64,000 nucleotides of DNA from Bordetella genomosp. 12 (GTDB lineage: Bacteria; Pseudomonadota; Gammaproteobacteria; Burkholderiales; Burkholderiaceae_B), in assembly GCF_002261355.1 (NCBI RefSeq), contig NZ_NEVU01000002.1, forward strand, positions 62,001 to 126,000, given 5' to 3'. Below, piece after piece: positions 15,846 through 26,479 of the stretch. Position 1 is the stretch's first letter. Each line of letters starts with the position of its first letter. A model generated the notes under the pieces. That model was not told the origin of the DNA. It ran no database searches and was given only the letters and a program-made list of their open reading frames with translations. The position numbers were made by a program, and so were the translations under genes.

Positions 15846-16867
15846 GGCGCCGGCAAGGTGGCTTCGCGCTGCTCGAACTGGTGGTGGCCATGAGTATCGG
15901 CCTGCTGCTGGCTGTCTTTGCGGCCGGGCGCTGGGCGCGCGAGACCGACGAGCTGGCCGCGCGCGCCAGCGGGCAGTGGATGGAGCAGGTTCGTCAGGCG
16001 CTGGCGCAGGCGCTCGCGCGAGATCTCGGCGGTTGGACGGGCCGCTCGTCGCAGGAGGCCACCTTTGCCGATCCCTTGGCGCCAACGCTGGCCGAGCTGA
16101 CGCGGCAGGGGCTGTTGCCGCCAGGTTTCCCGGAACGATCACCGCTAGGCTTCGGCGTGAGGCTGCTTGTGCTGCCCGCTGCCGATTGCCCGGCCGTGGC
16201 GTGCCGCGTGGACGGGCTGGTCCTGGCCGACCAGGCGTTACGCACGCGCTCGGGCCAGGTCGACCTGATGCGGCTGGGCGCTTTGCTGCAGCCCCTGGGC
16301 GCGGCGGGGGGGTATGCCCGGCCGTCTTTGCAGGGAGCGCAGTTCCGCTATCCGAACCCGCCGCGCGAGGGGATGCCTGCCTTGCCGGCGGGCACGCCGG
16401 TGGGCTGGGCCGGTTCGCACGGCGGCCTGGACCCGCGCTATGTCAGAGTGGGCGATGACCGCGATCCGCGCCTGCGTTCAGGGCTGACCGTGGCCGGGTC
16501 GATTCAGGCCGGGGCCCGTTTGAGCGCGGGCGAATACCTATTCGCGGGCGCCCGGCGCGTGCTGGGCGACGCCTGCGGCGCGCATGAAACGGGCGCGCTG
16601 GCTCAGGGCGACCAGGGCGAGCTGCTCCAATGCCATCGCGGCCGCTGGCGGCCAGGCGAAGGCAGTTTCGGTGGGGCCTACGGGTACAACAATCGCACCC
16701 GCTGCGCCCTGCACACCGGGCAATCCATGATCAACCCCTTGTCGGGCAGCTGCAGCTGCCCGCCCGGCTTCAAGGCCGTGGCGGTGTCGTACGGCGGCAA
16801 ATGGACGGAAACCGAGGGCTGGACCACCGGCTTCGTATGCGTACGCGGCAGCAGGGGCGGGCCATGA
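15842..16867 (+). CDS. pilV: PilV-like minor pilin / tip adhesin
   Basis: A 341-residue protein beginning with a short basic leader and the prepilin motif GGFALLE plus helix (VVAMSIGLLLAVFAAGRWA). It is larger than the major pilin, and its C-terminal third is Cys-rich (GSCSCPPGFKAVAVS and GWTTGFVCVRG), as expected for PilV, the minor pilin at the tip of R64-type pili. It overlaps the pilS stop by 4 bases and ends the operon. In R64 the PilV C-terminus is switched by a shufflon; no rci recombinase or repeat array is visible here. Confidence 0.75.
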   Translation: MRRRQGGFALLELVVAMSIGLLLAVFAAGRWARETDELAARASGQWMEQVRQALAQALARDLGGWTGRSSQEATFADPLAPTLAELTRQGLLPPGFPERSPLGFGVRLLVLPAADCPAVACRVDGLVLADQALRTRSGQVDLMRLGALLQPLGAAGGYARPSLQGAQFRYPNPPREGMPALPAGTPVGWAGSHGGLDPRYVRVGDDRDPRLRSGLTVAGSIQAGARLSAGEYLFAGARRVLGDACGAHETGALAQGDQGELLQCHRGRWRPGEGSFGGAYGYNNRTRCALHTGQSMINPLSGSCSCPPGFKAVAVSYGGKWTETEGWTTGFVCVRGSRGGP

Positions 16868-16886
16868 GGCGGTCTTTGGGGGCTTT

Positions 16887-16915
16887 TCTGGCAAGGGCGC
16901 GCCTACCCTCTATAA
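16887..16915 (+). promoter_or_regulatory. Candidate sigma-70 promoter of alaS
   Basis: Perfect -10 TATAAT at 16910-16915 with a 4-of-6 -35 (CTGGCA, 16887-16892) at 17-bp spacing, 33 bases before the alaS start. Confidence 0.65.
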
Positions 16916-16948
16916 TCAAAGATTCGCCCAAATCCCGATTCATCCACG

Positions 16949-19570
16949 ATGAAATCCTCCGAGATTCGCCAGAAGTTCCTGCAATTCTTCCAGTCCAAGG
17001 GACACACCATAGTGCCGTCCTCGTCGCTGGTCCCGGGTAACGACCCCACGCTGCTCTTCACCAATTCTGGGATGGTGCAGTTCAAGGATGTCTTTACCGG
17101 CAAGGAAAAGCGCCCCTATTCCCGTGCCACCTCGTCGCAGCGCAGCGTGCGCGCCGGAGGCAAGCATAACGACCTGGAAAATGTCGGCTATACGGCCCGG
17201 CATCACACCTTTTTCGAGATGCTGGGTAATTTCAGCTTCGGCGATTACTTCAAGCAGGACGCCATCCGCTACGCCTGGGAGCTGCTGACCACGGTCTACA
17301 AGCTGCCGGTGGAAAAGCTCTGGGTGACCGTTTACCAGGAAGACGACGAGGCCTACGACATCTGGGCCAAGGAAGTCGGCGTGCCGGCCGAGCGCATCAT
17401 CCGCATCGGCGACAACAAGGGCGCGCGCTACGCGTCGGATAATTTCTGGCAGATGGGCGACACCGGTCCCTGCGGTCCGTGTACGGAAATTTTCTACGAC
17501 CACGGTGCCGATATCTGGGGCGGCCCCCCGGGCTCGCCCGAGGAAGACGGCGATCGCTACATCGAGATCTGGAACCTCGTGTTCATGCAGTTCGAGCGCG
17601 ACGCGGCCGGTAATATGACCCGTCTGCCCAAGCCCTGCGTGGATACCGGCATGGGGCTGGAGCGCATTGCCGCCGTGCTGCAGGGCGTGCACTCCAACTA
17701 CGAAATCGATCTGTTCCAGAAGCTGATCGCCGCGGCGGCCCGCGAAACCGGCATCAAGGATCTTGAGGACAACTCGCTGAAGGTCATTGCCGACCACATC
17801 CGCGCTTGCTCTTTCCTGATCGTCGATGGCGTCATTCCGAGCAACGAAGGGCGGGGCTATGTCCTGCGCCGCATCGTCCGCCGTGCGCTGCGCCATGGCT
17901 ACAAGCTGGGCCAGACCAAACCCTTCTTCTATCGTCTGGTGCCCGACCTCGTGGCCGAGATGGGCGAGGCCTATCCCGAGCTGGCCAAGACGGCCGAGCG
18001 CGTGGCCCAGGTGCTCAAACAGGAAGAAGAACGCTTTGGCGAAACGCTCGAGCATGGCATGAAGATTCTGGACGTCGCGCTGGCTCAGGTGCCCAAGGGC
18101 GGCAAGCTCGATGGCAATACGCTCTTCATGCTGTATGACACCTATGGTTTCCCGGTCGATCTGACGGCTGATATCTGCCGTGAGCGCGAAGTCGAGATCG
18201 ACATGCCGGGCTTCGAGTCCGCCATGGAGCGTCAGCGTGACCAGGCGCGCGCGGCAGGCAAGTTCAAGATGGCCGAAGGCCTGAGCTACGAGGGCGCCCA
18301 AACCCGCTTCGAAGGCTATGAGCAGCTCGAACTGAGCGACGTCAAAGTCACGGCCCTCTACGTGGATGGCACGCAGGTCGAAACCGTACAGGCTGGCCAG
18401 CAGGCCGTCGTCGTGCTCGATGCGACGCCGTTCTACGCCGAGTCGGGTGGCCAGGTGGGAGACACCGGTCTGCTGCAGGCCGATGGCTTGCGCTTCGCGG
18501 TGGCGGACACGCTGAAGATCCAGGCCGGCGTGTTTGGTCATCATGGCACCCTCGAAGAGGGTACGCTCAAAGTGGGCGCGACCCTGCTGGCCCGCGTCGA
18601 TGCGGTGCGCCGCGGCCGCACCGTGCGCAATCACTCGGCCACGCACTTGATGCACAAGGCCTTGCGCGAGGTGCTGGGTTCGCACGTTCAGCAACGCGGC
18701 TCCCTGGTCGACCCCGACAAGACCCGCTTCGACTTTGCGCACGATGCGCCCATGACGGGGGAGCAGATTGCCCGCGTCGAAGCCATCGTCAATGCCGAAG
18801 TGCTGGCCAACCAGCCTGCCCAGGCTCGCGTCATGGCCTATGACGACGCCGTCAAGGGCGGCGCCATGGCCTTGTTCGGCGAAAAGTACGGTGACACCGT
18901 GCGCGTGCTGGATATTGGCTTTTCGCGCGAACTGTGCGGCGGCACGCATGTGAGCCGCACCGGCGATATCGGCTTGTTCAAGATCGTCTCCGAAGGCGGC
19001 GTTGCCGCCGGCGTGCGCCGCGTCGAGGCCATCACGGGCGACAATGCCCTGGTCTGGGTGCAGGAGCAAAATGCGCTGCTGCAGCGCGCTGCTGGGGTGC
19101 TGCGTGCACCGTCGGCCGAACTGCCCGAACGCATCGCCCAGGTGCAGGAGCAGGTCAAGGCGCTCGAAAAAGAGCTCGAGCAGGCCCGCTCCAAGCTGGC
19201 TGCCAGCGCGGGCAATGACCTGGCGGACAAGGGCACGGTCGAGATCAAGGGTGTCAAGGTGCTCGCCGCGACGATCGCCGATGTCGATCCCAAGGCGTTG
19301 CGTGGCATGGTCGACAACCTGAAGGACAAGCTCAAGTCGGCCGTTGTGCTGCTCGCTGCAAGTGCCGATGGCAAGATCAGCCTGGTTGCCGGCGTGACGG
19401 CCGATCTGACCGGCAAGGTCAAGGCCGGCGACCTGGTGGGTTTTGTTGCAGCCCAGGTCGGTGGCAAGGGCGGTGGCCGCCCTGACATGGCCATGGGTGG
19501 CGGCACGGATGCGTCGGCGTTGCCGGCTGCGGTGTCCAGCGTGCAGGGCTGGGTCGATGAGCGGCTCTGA
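16949..19570 (+). CDS. alaS: Alanine-tRNA ligase
   Basis: An 873-residue class II aminoacyl-tRNA synthetase of normal length. It has the N-terminal catalytic domain ([30 protein letters not shown]), an editing domain with the zinc and water ligands HSATHLMHK and [10 protein letters not shown], and the C-Ala coiled-coil and glycine-rich tail. It charges tRNA-Ala and clears Ser/Gly mischarged tRNA. It overlaps the following tusA-like gene by 14 bases, implying coupling. Confidence 0.98.
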   Translation: MKSSEIRQKFLQFFQSKGHTIVPSSSLVPGNDPTLLFTNSGMVQFKDVFTGKEKRPYSRATSSQRSVRAGGKHNDLENVGYTARHHTFFEMLGNFSFGDYFKQDAIRYAWELLTTVYKLPVEKLWVTVYQEDDEAYDIWAKEVGVPAERIIRIGDNKGARYASDNFWQMGDTGPCGPCTEIFYDHGADIWGGPPGSPEEDGDRYIEIWNLVFMQFERDAAGNMTRLPKPCVDTGMGLERIAAVLQGVHSNYEIDLFQKLIAAAARETGIKDLEDNSLKVIADHIRACSFLIVDGVIPSNEGRGYVLRRIVRRALRHGYKLGQTKPFFYRLVPDLVAEMGEAYPELAKTAERVAQVLKQEEERFGETLEHGMKILDVALAQVPKGGKLDGNTLFMLYDTYGFPVDLTADICREREVEIDMPGFESAMERQRDQARAAGKFKMAEGLSYEGAQTRFEGYEQLELSDVKVTALYVDGTQVETVQAGQQAVVVLDATPFYAESGGQVGDTGLLQADGLRFAVADTLKIQAGVFGHHGTLEEGTLKVGATLLARVDAVRRGRTVRNHSATHLMHKALREVLGSHVQQRGSLVDPDKTRFDFAHDAPMTGEQIARVEAIVNAEVLANQPAQARVMAYDDAVKGGAMALFGEKYGDTVRVLDIGFSRELCGGTHVSRTGDIGLFKIVSEGGVAAGVRRVEAITGDNALVWVQEQNALLQRAAGVLRAPSAELPERIAQVQEQVKALEKELEQARSKLAASAGNDLADKGTVEIKGVKVLAATIADVDPKALRGMVDNLKDKLKSAVVLLAASADGKISLVAGVTADLTGKVKAGDLVGFVAAQVGGKGGGRPDMAMGGGTDASALPAAVSSVQGWVDERL

Positions 19571-19808
19571 TACCGCCTTGCCGGCTGTCGAGCTCGAAGT
19601 CGATGCCAGCGGGTTGAGCTGCCCGCTGCCGATTCTGCGCGCCAAGAAAGCCTTGGCCCAGTTGGCCAGCGGGCAGGTCTTGCGGGTCATCACGACCGAC
19701 CCCAAGGCCGAGCGCGACTTTCAGGCCTTCTGCCAGCAAAGCGGCAACGCCCTGTTGGCGCAGCACGCGCAGTCGGGTCGTATCGAGCACTATCTGCGGC
19801 GGCGCTGA
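19557..19808 (+). CDS. TusA-family sulfur carrier protein
   Basis: An 83-residue SirA/TusA-fold protein. The defining CPxP motif is at Cys22 ([13 protein letters not shown]), the residue that carries persulfide sulfur. Family members relay sulfur for tRNA thiolation or for molybdenum and sulfur metabolism. The start codon lies within the alaS end (14-base overlap). Which pathway it serves cannot be told from the neighbours. Confidence 0.88.
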   Translation: MSGSDTALPAVELEVDASGLSCPLPILRAKKALAQLASGQVLRVITTDPKAERDFQAFCQQSGNALLAQHAQSGRIEHYLRRR

Positions 19809-19831
19809 GCCCGGCGCGGCTGGCAAAACAA

Positions 19832-19857
19832 CAAAGGCAGCCCCTGGGCTGCCTTTG
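19832..19857 (+). terminator. Terminator after alaS-tusA
   Basis: A 12-bp stem (CAAAGGCAGCCC / GGGCTGCCTTTG) with a very short loop. It may serve both strands, since a minus-strand gene ends 15 bases downstream. The T-tract is weak. Confidence 0.7.
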
Positions 19858-19871
19858 CTGCGTTGGGGCGC

Positions 19872-20480
19872 TCAGTGTTTTTTCGCTGGCGCAACGACTG
19901 CGCCGGCCAGAGCCCGGGTGAAGGTGAAGTCCACCAGGTCGCCTTCTTTCAAGTGGGCGAGCGTTTTGATGGCCTGAGGATCATGCACCACGACCGTCTG
20001 CCGGCTGCCGTCCGGGCCTTGCAGAATCACGGTGTTGTTGTTGCGGCCGATGTGCCAGATCTCCGCCGTGACGGTGGTCTGCACGCCGGCGCCGCCCTGC
20101 GGGCGTTTGCCCAGCGTGGGGCGCGTCGTGGCCGATTCCGTGCGCACTTCCGGCGCGCCGGTGCCCTTGGGCCTTACCGAGATGTTCAGTGACTCGTAAT
20201 AGCTCAGTTGCACCACATCGCCGACCTTGATGCGATCGAAATTTCGCACCTGAGGGCCTGCCTGCAGCATGACGGACTCTCCATTGGGATCGGTGACGGT
20301 CAGCATGCGGGTCGATGGATCGATCGCTGTCACCTTTCCTGCGGCGCGGACCAGGGTGGCGTCGACGACGCGGGCCTGAGCCGGCACGGGAAGAAGCGGG
20401 GTGGTGATGGCCAGCGCTGCAGCCAGGGCGGCAATCGCCTGTGCGCGGGTAGTCAGGGCAAGCAACTTTTGGACTTTCAT
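19872..20480 (-). CDS. Conserved secreted protein of unknown function
   Basis: A 202-residue protein with a signal peptide ending near PVPAQA. The mature part has two similar OB-like beta segments: VTAIDPSTRMLTVTDPNGESVMLQ and later WHIGRNNNTVILQGPDG. Each is followed by a KVGDVVQL or KEGDLVDF motif, suggesting an internal duplication. Such small beta proteins are common in Burkholderiales and lack a known role. The ATG at 20480 was chosen (AGGAG nine bases upstream) over a TTG six bases earlier. It is monocistronic, convergent with tusA. Confidence 0.75.
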   Translation of the reverse strand: MKVQKLLALTTRAQAIAALAAALAITTPLLPVPAQARVVDATLVRAAGKVTAIDPSTRMLTVTDPNGESVMLQAGPQVRNFDRIKVGDVVQLSYYESLNISVRPKGTGAPEVRTESATTRPTLGKRPQGGAGVQTTVTAEIWHIGRNNNTVILQGPDGSRQTVVVHDPQAIKTLAHLKEGDLVDFTFTRALAGAVVAPAKKH

Positions 20481-20791
20481 GGCCAAGATCTCCTAGCGAG
20501 ATGCGGCAATGAGCCGAGAGGGTGTATGCTTCGCCTTGCCGAGCTGGTGCGTAGCGCCGGCTCGTTGCACAACCGGCCATAGTCGCATGGGTCGGTCCAG
20601 GTCTTGCGATCCTTGCGCTTCGCGACCCTGTCTGATTGTGCCGCTTCAGCATACGCCGGGCCGGTCATTCTGGGAGCACATCACCCCCGCCGGCACCCGC
20701 GGTGTCGGTAAAAAACGGCAGGCTATTTGCCAGGGGCTGCGTTTGGATGCTAGAATTTCCCGTTTTTCACATCTAATTCAAGGGATTACCT
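20481..20791. other. Intergenic region between divergent genes, with the rpsP promoter
   Basis: Holds the leader of the minus-strand secreted-protein gene and, at its right end, the rpsP promoter. Nothing coding is convincing in the rest. Confidence 0.6.
20727..20756 (+). promoter_or_regulatory. Promoter of the rpsP-rimM-trmD operon
   Basis: TTGCCA at 20727-20732 and TAGAAT at 20751-20756, 18-bp spacing, 36 bases before rpsP. Both hexamers match the sigma-70 consensus at 5 of 6 or nearly so. Confidence 0.75.
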
Positions 20792-21052
20792 ATGGTGGTG
20801 ATTCGTTTGGCCCGTGGCGGCTCGAAGAAGCGTCCGTTTTACAATCTGGTTGCAACTGACTCGCGCAATCGCCGCGACGGCCGTTTCGTCGAGCGTGTGG
20901 GTTTTTACAACCCCGTCGGCGCTGATGGCTCGGAAAACCTGCGCATTGCGCTGGATCGCGTCAAGTACTGGACCGACAACGGCGCTCAGCTTTCGCCCGC
21001 TGTCGAGCGTCTGGTCAAGGACTACGCGGCCAAGGTTTCGGCTGCTGCCTAA
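20792..21052 (+). CDS. rpsP: 30S ribosomal protein S16
   Basis: An 86-residue protein beginning [20 protein letters not shown], the family signature. It binds 16S rRNA in the 30S body. First gene of the rpsP-rimM-trmD operon, with a good promoter just upstream. A 296-base gap separates it from rimM. Confidence 0.97.
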   Translation: MVVIRLARGGSKKRPFYNLVATDSRNRRDGRFVERVGFYNPVGADGSENLRIALDRVKYWTDNGAQLSPAVERLVKDYAAKVSAAA

Positions 21053-21348
21053 ACCGGGTTTGGCTTGTCGGCGCTAAGCGCCTGGGCAGGTCATGATCCG
21101 GCAGGATGGGCATTGCTGCCGATCCGCTGATGCTTAAAGCACTGGCAGTTGCCTGGATGCGGGCAGAGGGCTTGTCCTTCGACGCCGCATCGTGCGCGTG
21201 GCCTTCTCGAGGCTGATGCTGCTTCAGTGCTGTGGACTCTGCCACGCCTTGTGCGTGGCTTTGTCTTCTGTGCCGTTTGCGTACGTGCGCCGCGCCTTGC
21301 CGTCGGGCAGGGCGCTTGGGCGTGACTTTTGATTTCTGGGATCTGTTC

Positions 21349-21942
21349 ATGTCCAAACATGCGGACACGCTGCCTGACGACCTGGTCGAGCTCGGCCGCG
21401 TGGTATCGGCTTATGGGGTCAAGGGCTGGATCAAAGTCCAGCCGCACTCCGCTCAGGCCGATGTATTGCGTGCCGTTGCCCGCTGGTGGCTGGTCGCCCC
21501 GGGGCCTGCGGGCCGCGGCAATGCGGCAGCGCGAGCCCATGCGGTGCAGCACTGCCGGGTCCATGGGGCCAGCGCCGTCGCCCAGCTCGAAGGCATCGCC
21601 GATCGTGATCAGGCCGAGGCGCTCAAGGGCAGTTCGGTCTGGGTGTCGCGCTCGGCCTTTCCCAAGGCGGCCGAAGATGAGTACTACTGGGTTGACCTGA
21701 TAGGCTGCGCGTTCTATAGCAGCGCCGACGGGCAGGCCCGCCGCCTGGGTGTGGTCGAAGAGGTGCTCGAAAACGCCGCTCACGCGATCTTGCGCGTGGT
21801 TTGCCAGACGGAAGATGGGCAGCCTTTGCTCGACGCCAAGGGCCGCGCGCGGGAGATGCTGGTGCCTTTCGTGCGCGCGCATGTACAGGCGGTGGATCTC
21901 GAAGCGCGCCGCATCGATAGCGATTGGCCGCTGGAAGACTGA
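21349..21942 (+). CDS. rimM: 16S rRNA processing protein RimM
   Basis: A 197-residue 30S maturation factor. It has an N-terminal RimM domain ([21 protein letters not shown]) and a C-terminal PRC-barrel (about 105-190, YYWVDLIGC and [10 protein letters not shown]). The ATG at 21349 opens [12 protein letters not shown]; an upstream in-frame ATG would add unrelated residues. Its TGA overlaps the trmD ATG by one base. Confidence 0.95.
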   Translation: MSKHADTLPDDLVELGRVVSAYGVKGWIKVQPHSAQADVLRAVARWWLVAPGPAGRGNAAARAHAVQHCRVHGASAVAQLEGIADRDQAEALKGSSVWVSRSAFPKAAEDEYYWVDLIGCAFYSSADGQARRLGVVEEVLENAAHAILRVVCQTEDGQPLLDAKGRAREMLVPFVRAHVQAVDLEARRIDSDWPLED

Positions 21943-22754
21943 TGCGTATCGACGTCATCACCCTGTTTCCCGAGATGTTCGGGGTGGTGCGCGATCTGGG
22001 GGTCACGGGGCGGGCGCATGCGCAGGGCTTGTGGTCCTTGCACGCCTGGAATCCGCGGGACTTCACGACCGATGTGCACCGCACGGTGGACGATCGTCCC
22101 TATGGGGGCGGCCCCGGCATGGTCATGATGGCCGCGCCCCTCGAGGCCGCGGTCAACGCCGCGCAGGCGCAGCGCCAGCAGCAGGGACTGGGCGCCGCGC
22201 CCGTGGTCCTGCTGTCTCCCGTGGGGCAGCGTTATGATCAGAGCGCCGCACAGGGCGTTGCCGAGGGTAGCGGGCTCATTCTCATCTGTGGTCGCTACGA
22301 AGGGCTGGATCAGCGCTTTATCGATCGCTGCGTCACACACGAAATCTCTTTGGGTGATTTTGTGCTCTCGGGCGGCGAGATCGCCGCGCTGGCGGTGATA
22401 GACGCGGCCGTGCGTTTGCTGCCGGGCGCGCTGGGCGATGGCGACTCGGCCTTGCAGGACTCATTCAACGATAGTTTGTCCGGCTTGCTGGACAGCCCGC
22501 ACTACACCCGCCCGGAAACGTATGAAGGGCAGGCTGTACCGGCGGAACTGATGAGCGGGCACCATGCGCGCATCGCACGCTGGCGGCGCGACCAATCCTT
22601 GCGCCTGACGCTGGCGCGCCGGCCGGAGCTCATCGCCCAGGCGCGTGCCCAAGGGTGGCTGGATCATGCCGACGAGTGCCAATTGGCGTTGCTGCAGGGC
22701 CTGGAACCTCCTCCCGATCCGCGCAAGCGTCGCCGGCGCAAATCTGCCGGCTGA
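21942..22754 (+). CDS. trmD: tRNA (guanine-N1)-methyltransferase TrmD
   Basis: A 270-residue SPOUT methyltransferase that makes m1G37 in tRNA and so guards against frameshifting. It begins [13 protein letters not shown] and contains the knotted SAM-binding region ([25 protein letters not shown]). Coupled to rimM through TGATG. A terminator follows directly, so rplS, which often ends this operon, is not here. Confidence 0.97.
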   Translation: MRIDVITLFPEMFGVVRDLGVTGRAHAQGLWSLHAWNPRDFTTDVHRTVDDRPYGGGPGMVMMAAPLEAAVNAAQAQRQQQGLGAAPVVLLSPVGQRYDQSAAQGVAEGSGLILICGRYEGLDQRFIDRCVTHEISLGDFVLSGGEIAALAVIDAAVRLLPGALGDGDSALQDSFNDSLSGLLDSPHYTRPETYEGQAVPAELMSGHHARIARWRRDQSLRLTLARRPELIAQARAQGWLDHADECQLALLQGLEPPPDPRKRRRRKSAG

Positions 22755-22770
22755 TGCCGGGCTTGGCCAA

Positions 22771-22814
22771 AAAAAATCCCCGCCTGCGAATGCACACACA
22801 GGCGGGGATTTTTT
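22771..22814. terminator. Bidirectional terminator between trmD and valS
   Basis: A 12-bp stem (AATCCCCGCCTG / CAGGCGGGGATT) with A-run before and T-run after, so it can serve both convergent genes. Confidence 0.9.
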
Positions 22815-22825
22815 CATGGGCAGGT

Positions 22826-25705
22826 TCAGTTGCCCAGCTTGCTGCGCTGGTCACGCACCTTGATCAGTGTTTCGTTGAACTGAGCCACGCGGGCTTTCTC
22901 CTGCTCCACCACGGCAGCCGGAGCGCGTTCGACGAAGCTGGGGTTGCCCAGTTTGCCATTGGCCTTGGCGATCTCTCCCTCGAGGCGGGCGATCTCCTTG
23001 TCCAGGCGCGCGCGTTCGGCGACAACGTCCACTTCGACGTGCAGCATGAGACGTGCTTGGCCCACGACCTGCACCGGTGCACCGGCATCCGGCAGGGTGT
23101 CGGCCACGTCGACCTGGCTCAGCTTGGCCAGCGCGGCCAGATAGGGGGCATTGCGGCGCAGCAGGGCGGCATCGCCTTGGGCGATGAGCGGCACGCGCTG
23201 AGCTGGTGACAGCCCCATTTCGCCACGCAGCGCGCGCACGGCTTCGATTTGCGCCTTCAGTTCTGCGACCTCGGCTTCGGCGGCGGCATCCACCGCGTCG
23301 GGATTGGCGCGCGGATAGGGTTGCACGCTGACGCTGGCGGTCTGGCCGGCGGTCCGTTTGCCGGCCACCACCGACACCTTCTGCCACAGCTCTTCCGTGA
23401 TGAAGGGGATGATGGGGTGGGCCAGACGCAGGACGACTTCCAGCACACGGATCAGCGTGCGGCGCGTGCCAAGCTGTTGAGCGGGGCTGCCCTGCTGGAT
23501 CTGAACCTTGGCCAGCTCCAGGTACCAATCGCAATACTCGTCCCACACGTAGCGATACAGGGCATTGGCGATATTGTCGAAACGGTAGTCGCTGAAGCCG
23601 CGCGCGATCTCGGCTTCCAGCGTCTGCAACTGGCTGACGATCCAGAGGTCCGCGAAGGACAATTCGCCCTGCTCGGCGCCATGCAGGTCATGTCCTTCCG
23701 TGTTCATCAGCACAAAGCGCGTGGCATTCCACAGCTTGTTGCAGAAGTTGCGGTAGCCTTCGCAGCGCTTGAGGTCGAAGTTGATGTTGCGGCCCAGCGT
23801 CGCATAGGCAGCCATGGTGAAGCGCAGCGCATCCGTACCGAAGGCGGGGATGCCATCGGGGAATTGGCGGCGCGTGGCTTTTTCGATGCTGCCGGCCTGC
23901 TTGGGGTTCATCAGGCCGTAAGTGCGCTTGCCGACCAGCTGCTCGAGGTCGATGCCGTCGATCAGGTCGACCGGATCCAGGGTGTTGCCCTTGGATTTGC
24001 TCATCTTCTGGCCGTCGGCATCGCGGATCAGGCCGTGCACGTAAACATGCTTGAAGGGGATGCTGCCGGTCATGTGCATGGTGAGCATCACCATGCGCGC
24101 GACCCAGAAAAAGATGATGTCAAAGCCCGTGACCAGCACGCTGGACGGCAGGTAGCGCGCCAGGTCCTCGGTCTTTTCGGGCCAGCCCAGGGTGGTGAAG
24201 GGCACCAGCCCGGAGGAGAACCAGGTGTCCAGCACGTCGGGGTCGCGCGTGAGCGGGCCGCTCACGCCCGCCTCGCGGGCCTGCGCCAGGGCCTCTTCCT
24301 CGGAGTGCGCCACAAAGCAGCGGCCATCCTCGGCGTACCAGGCCGGGATCTGGTGGCCCCACCACAGTTGGCGCGAGATGCACCAGTCCTGGATGTTGTT
24401 GAGCCACTGGTTGTAGATGGTGGTCCAGTTCTCGGGGTAGAACTGGATGCTGCCATCGGCCACGGCCTGCAATGCCACCTCGGTGATGCTCTTGCCCGGG
24501 TTGAAGGTACCTTCGGGCGCCGGCTCGCTCATGGCGACGAACCACTGGTCCGTGAGCATGGGTTCCAGCACGACGCCGGTGCGATCGCCCTTGGGCTGCA
24601 TCATCTTGTGCGGCTCGACCTTGACCAGATAGCCCTTTTCCTCGAGCTCGGCGACCACGGCCTTGCGCGCTTCATAGCGTTCCAGGCCCTGGAACTGCTT
24701 GGGGCCGTTTTCGTTGATGTGGGCGTCGAGCGTGAAAATGACGATCAGCGGCAGATGATGCCGCAGCGCGCAGGCGTAGTCATTGAAGTCGTGCGCGCCG
24801 GTGATCTTCACGCAGCCCGTGCCGAACTCAGGATCGACGAAGTCGTCGGCGATGATGGGAATGTTGCGGTCGCACAGCGGCAGTTCGACTTGCTTGCCGA
24901 CCAGGTGCTGGTAGCGCGGATCTTCCGGGTGCACGCACAGCGCGCCGTCGGCGAGCATGGTTTCCGGGCGCGTGGTGGCAATGGTCATGCCGCGCAGCGT
25001 GACCGTGTTGCCGTCCTTGTCGGTAATGGTTTGCGGGCCGTCGACGAAGGGGTAGAGGATATGCCACATGTGGCCGTCGGTTTCCTCGGATTGGACTTCG
25101 AGGTCCGAGACGGCGGTCAGCAGTTTGGGGTCCCAGTTGACCAGGCGCTTGCCGCGGTAGATCAGGCCCTGGCGATAGAGCTCGACGAACGTCTGCACCA
25201 CGCCGCGCGACATGCGGTCGTCCATCGTGAAGTATTCGCGCGGCCAATCGGCCGAGGCGCCCAGCCGGCGCACCTGGCTGGTGATCGTGTTGCCGGACTG
25301 CTCTTTCCATTCCCAGACCTTCTCGACGAAGCGTTCGCGGCCCAGGTCGTGGCGCGAGAGCTTCTGGGCATCGAGCTGGCGTTCGACCACGATCTGCGTG
25401 GCGATGCCGGCGTGATCGGTGCCGGGAATGAAGACCGTGTCATCGCCCGACATGCGGTGGTAGCGGATCAGGCCATCCATGATGGTCTGATTGAAGGCGT
25501 GGCCCATGTGCAGCGTGCCGGTCACGTTGGGCGGGGGAAACTGGATGCAGTAAGGCTGGGGGTCGGTCCCTGTTTCTACGTGGCGGCCGGCCTGGAAGTA
25601 GCCGCGCCGGTTCCATTCGTCATACCAGCGTGATTCGATGTCGTTGGGCTCGAAGCTCTTGGAGAGCTCCGCAGTATCGTTTTTGGGGTCGGCAGCTTGG
25701 GTCAT
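22826..25705 (-). CDS. valS: Valine-tRNA ligase
   Basis: A 959-residue class I synthetase. The HIGH motif appears as LHMGHAF within PPPNVTGT and the KMSKS motif as [12 protein letters not shown]1 editing insertion, the anticodon domain and a C-terminal coiled coil ([20 protein letters not shown]) are all present. The ATG at 25705 ([14 protein letters not shown]) was chosen over a far upstream codon because the longer frame would extend through the intergenic promoter region. Monocistronic, on the minus strand. Confidence 0.96.
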   Translation of the reverse strand: MTQAADPKNDTAELSKSFEPNDIESRWYDEWNRRGYFQAGRHVETGTDPQPYCIQFPPPNVTGTLHMGHAFNQTIMDGLIRYHRMSGDDTVFIPGTDHAGIATQIVVERQLDAQKLSRHDLGRERFVEKVWEWKEQSGNTITSQVRRLGASADWPREYFTMDDRMSRGVVQTFVELYRQGLIYRGKRLVNWDPKLLTAVSDLEVQSEETDGHMWHILYPFVDGPQTITDKDGNTVTLRGMTIATTRPETMLADGALCVHPEDPRYQHLVGKQVELPLCDRNIPIIADDFVDPEFGTGCVKITGAHDFNDYACALRHHLPLIVIFTLDAHINENGPKQFQGLERYEARKAVVAELEEKGYLVKVEPHKMMQPKGDRTGVVLEPMLTDQWFVAMSEPAPEGTFNPGKSITEVALQAVADGSIQFYPENWTTIYNQWLNNIQDWCISRQLWWGHQIPAWYAEDGRCFVAHSEEEALAQAREAGVSGPLTRDPDVLDTWFSSGLVPFTTLGWPEKTEDLARYLPSSVLVTGFDIIFFWVARMVMLTMHMTGSIPFKHVYVHGLIRDADGQKMSKSKGNTLDPVDLIDGIDLEQLVGKRTYGLMNPKQAGSIEKATRRQFPDGIPAFGTDALRFTMAAYATLGRNINFDLKRCEGYRNFCNKLWNATRFVLMNTEGHDLHGAEQGELSFADLWIVSQLQTLEAEIARGFSDYRFDNIANALYRYVWDEYCDWYLELAKVQIQQGSPAQQLGTRRTLIRVLEVVLRLAHPIIPFITEELWQKVSVVAGKRTAGQTASVSVQPYPRANPDAVDAAAEAEVAELKAQIEAVRALRGEMGLSPAQRVPLIAQGDAALLRRNAPYLAALAKLSQVDVADTLPDAGAPVQVVGQARLMLHVEVDVVAERARLDKEIARLEGEIAKANGKLGNPSFVERAPAAVVEQEKARVAQFNETLIKVRDQRSKLGN

Positions 25706-26024
25706 TACGGGGTTCCGGCAGACAGAGGGCCAGCAAAAGCAGGCCAGGCAAACCACGGATTTTAAGATGTAATAGGTTCTTGTCGCCGTGCTAGAATGCC
25801 GGGTTACTGTAAACCTTTTAGAAGTCCCTGTTTTTATTGGAGAAATCTGACTGGTTGGCAGTGCCGAATCCGGGTTTTGACGAGTTCGGGCGCGTGATTG
25901 CGTCCTTGTCTGCGCAAAACAGCCAGGCGCAAGAGATGCAGCGAAGCCATTCGCGGAACGCTTTGTCCGGACTCGCGTCAAATTCCCTCAGCATAAAACT
26001 GTCTCTGCAGACTTTGGAGTTTCC
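25706..26024. other. Divergent intergenic region between valS and ndk
   Basis: Contains a candidate -10 (TAGAAT, 25792-25797) pointing toward ndk, without a convincing -35. A GGAG precedes ndk. No coding sequence is supported. Confidence 0.5.
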
Positions 26025-26450
26025 ATGTCGATTCAACGCACCCTCTCGATCATCAAGCCTGATGCCGTCGCCAAGAACGTCATCGGCCAGATCGTTGCCC
26101 GCTTCGAGCAGGCCGGCCTGACGGTCATCGCCGCTCGCTTGCAACAACTGTCGCGCGCCGACGCCGAGCGTTTCTACGCCGTGCACAAAGAGCGCCCCTT
26201 CTTCAAGGACCTGGTTGACTTCATGGTCTCCGGCCCGGTGTTCGTGCAGGTTCTCGAAGGCGAGAACGCCATCCAGACCAACCGCGACCTGATGGGCGCC
26301 ACCGATCCCAAGAAGGCTGCCCCCGGCACCATCCGCGCCGACTTCGCCGACAGCATCGACGCCAACGCCGTGCACGGTTCGGACGCTCCGGAAACCGCCG
26401 CCGTGGAAGTCGCGTTCTTCTTCCCCGAGATCAACATTCACAGCCGTTGA
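26025..26450 (+). CDS. ndk: Nucleoside diphosphate kinase
   Basis: A 141-residue enzyme that balances NTP and dNTP pools by phosphate transfer through a histidine intermediate. The active-site His117 is in NAVHGSD, and the opening [14 protein letters not shown] is the family signature. It heads a long run of same-strand genes with small gaps up to hisC. Confidence 0.98.
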   Translation: MSIQRTLSIIKPDAVAKNVIGQIVARFEQAGLTVIAARLQQLSRADAERFYAVHKERPFFKDLVDFMVSGPVFVQVLEGENAIQTNRDLMGATDPKKAAPGTIRADFADSIDANAVHGSDAPETAAVEVAFFFPEINIHSR

Positions 26451-26479
26451 TCCTCGATAGCTGCTCTACTTTGTAAGTC

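Noticed and set aside
15842-16948. Shufflon at the 3' end of pilV as in R64
   Set aside because: No inverted repeat array, no alternative C-terminal segments and no rci-type recombinase; alaS follows at once.
16940-19705. A 921-codon minus-strand open frame antisense to alaS
   Set aside because: Codon-bias shadow of alaS. The product is His/Ala/Gly-rich without recognisable motifs, while the plus strand has all AlaS signatures.
23249-25633. A 794-codon plus-strand open frame antisense to valS
   Set aside because: Shadow of valS for the same reason; HMGH and KMSKS motifs are on the minus strand.
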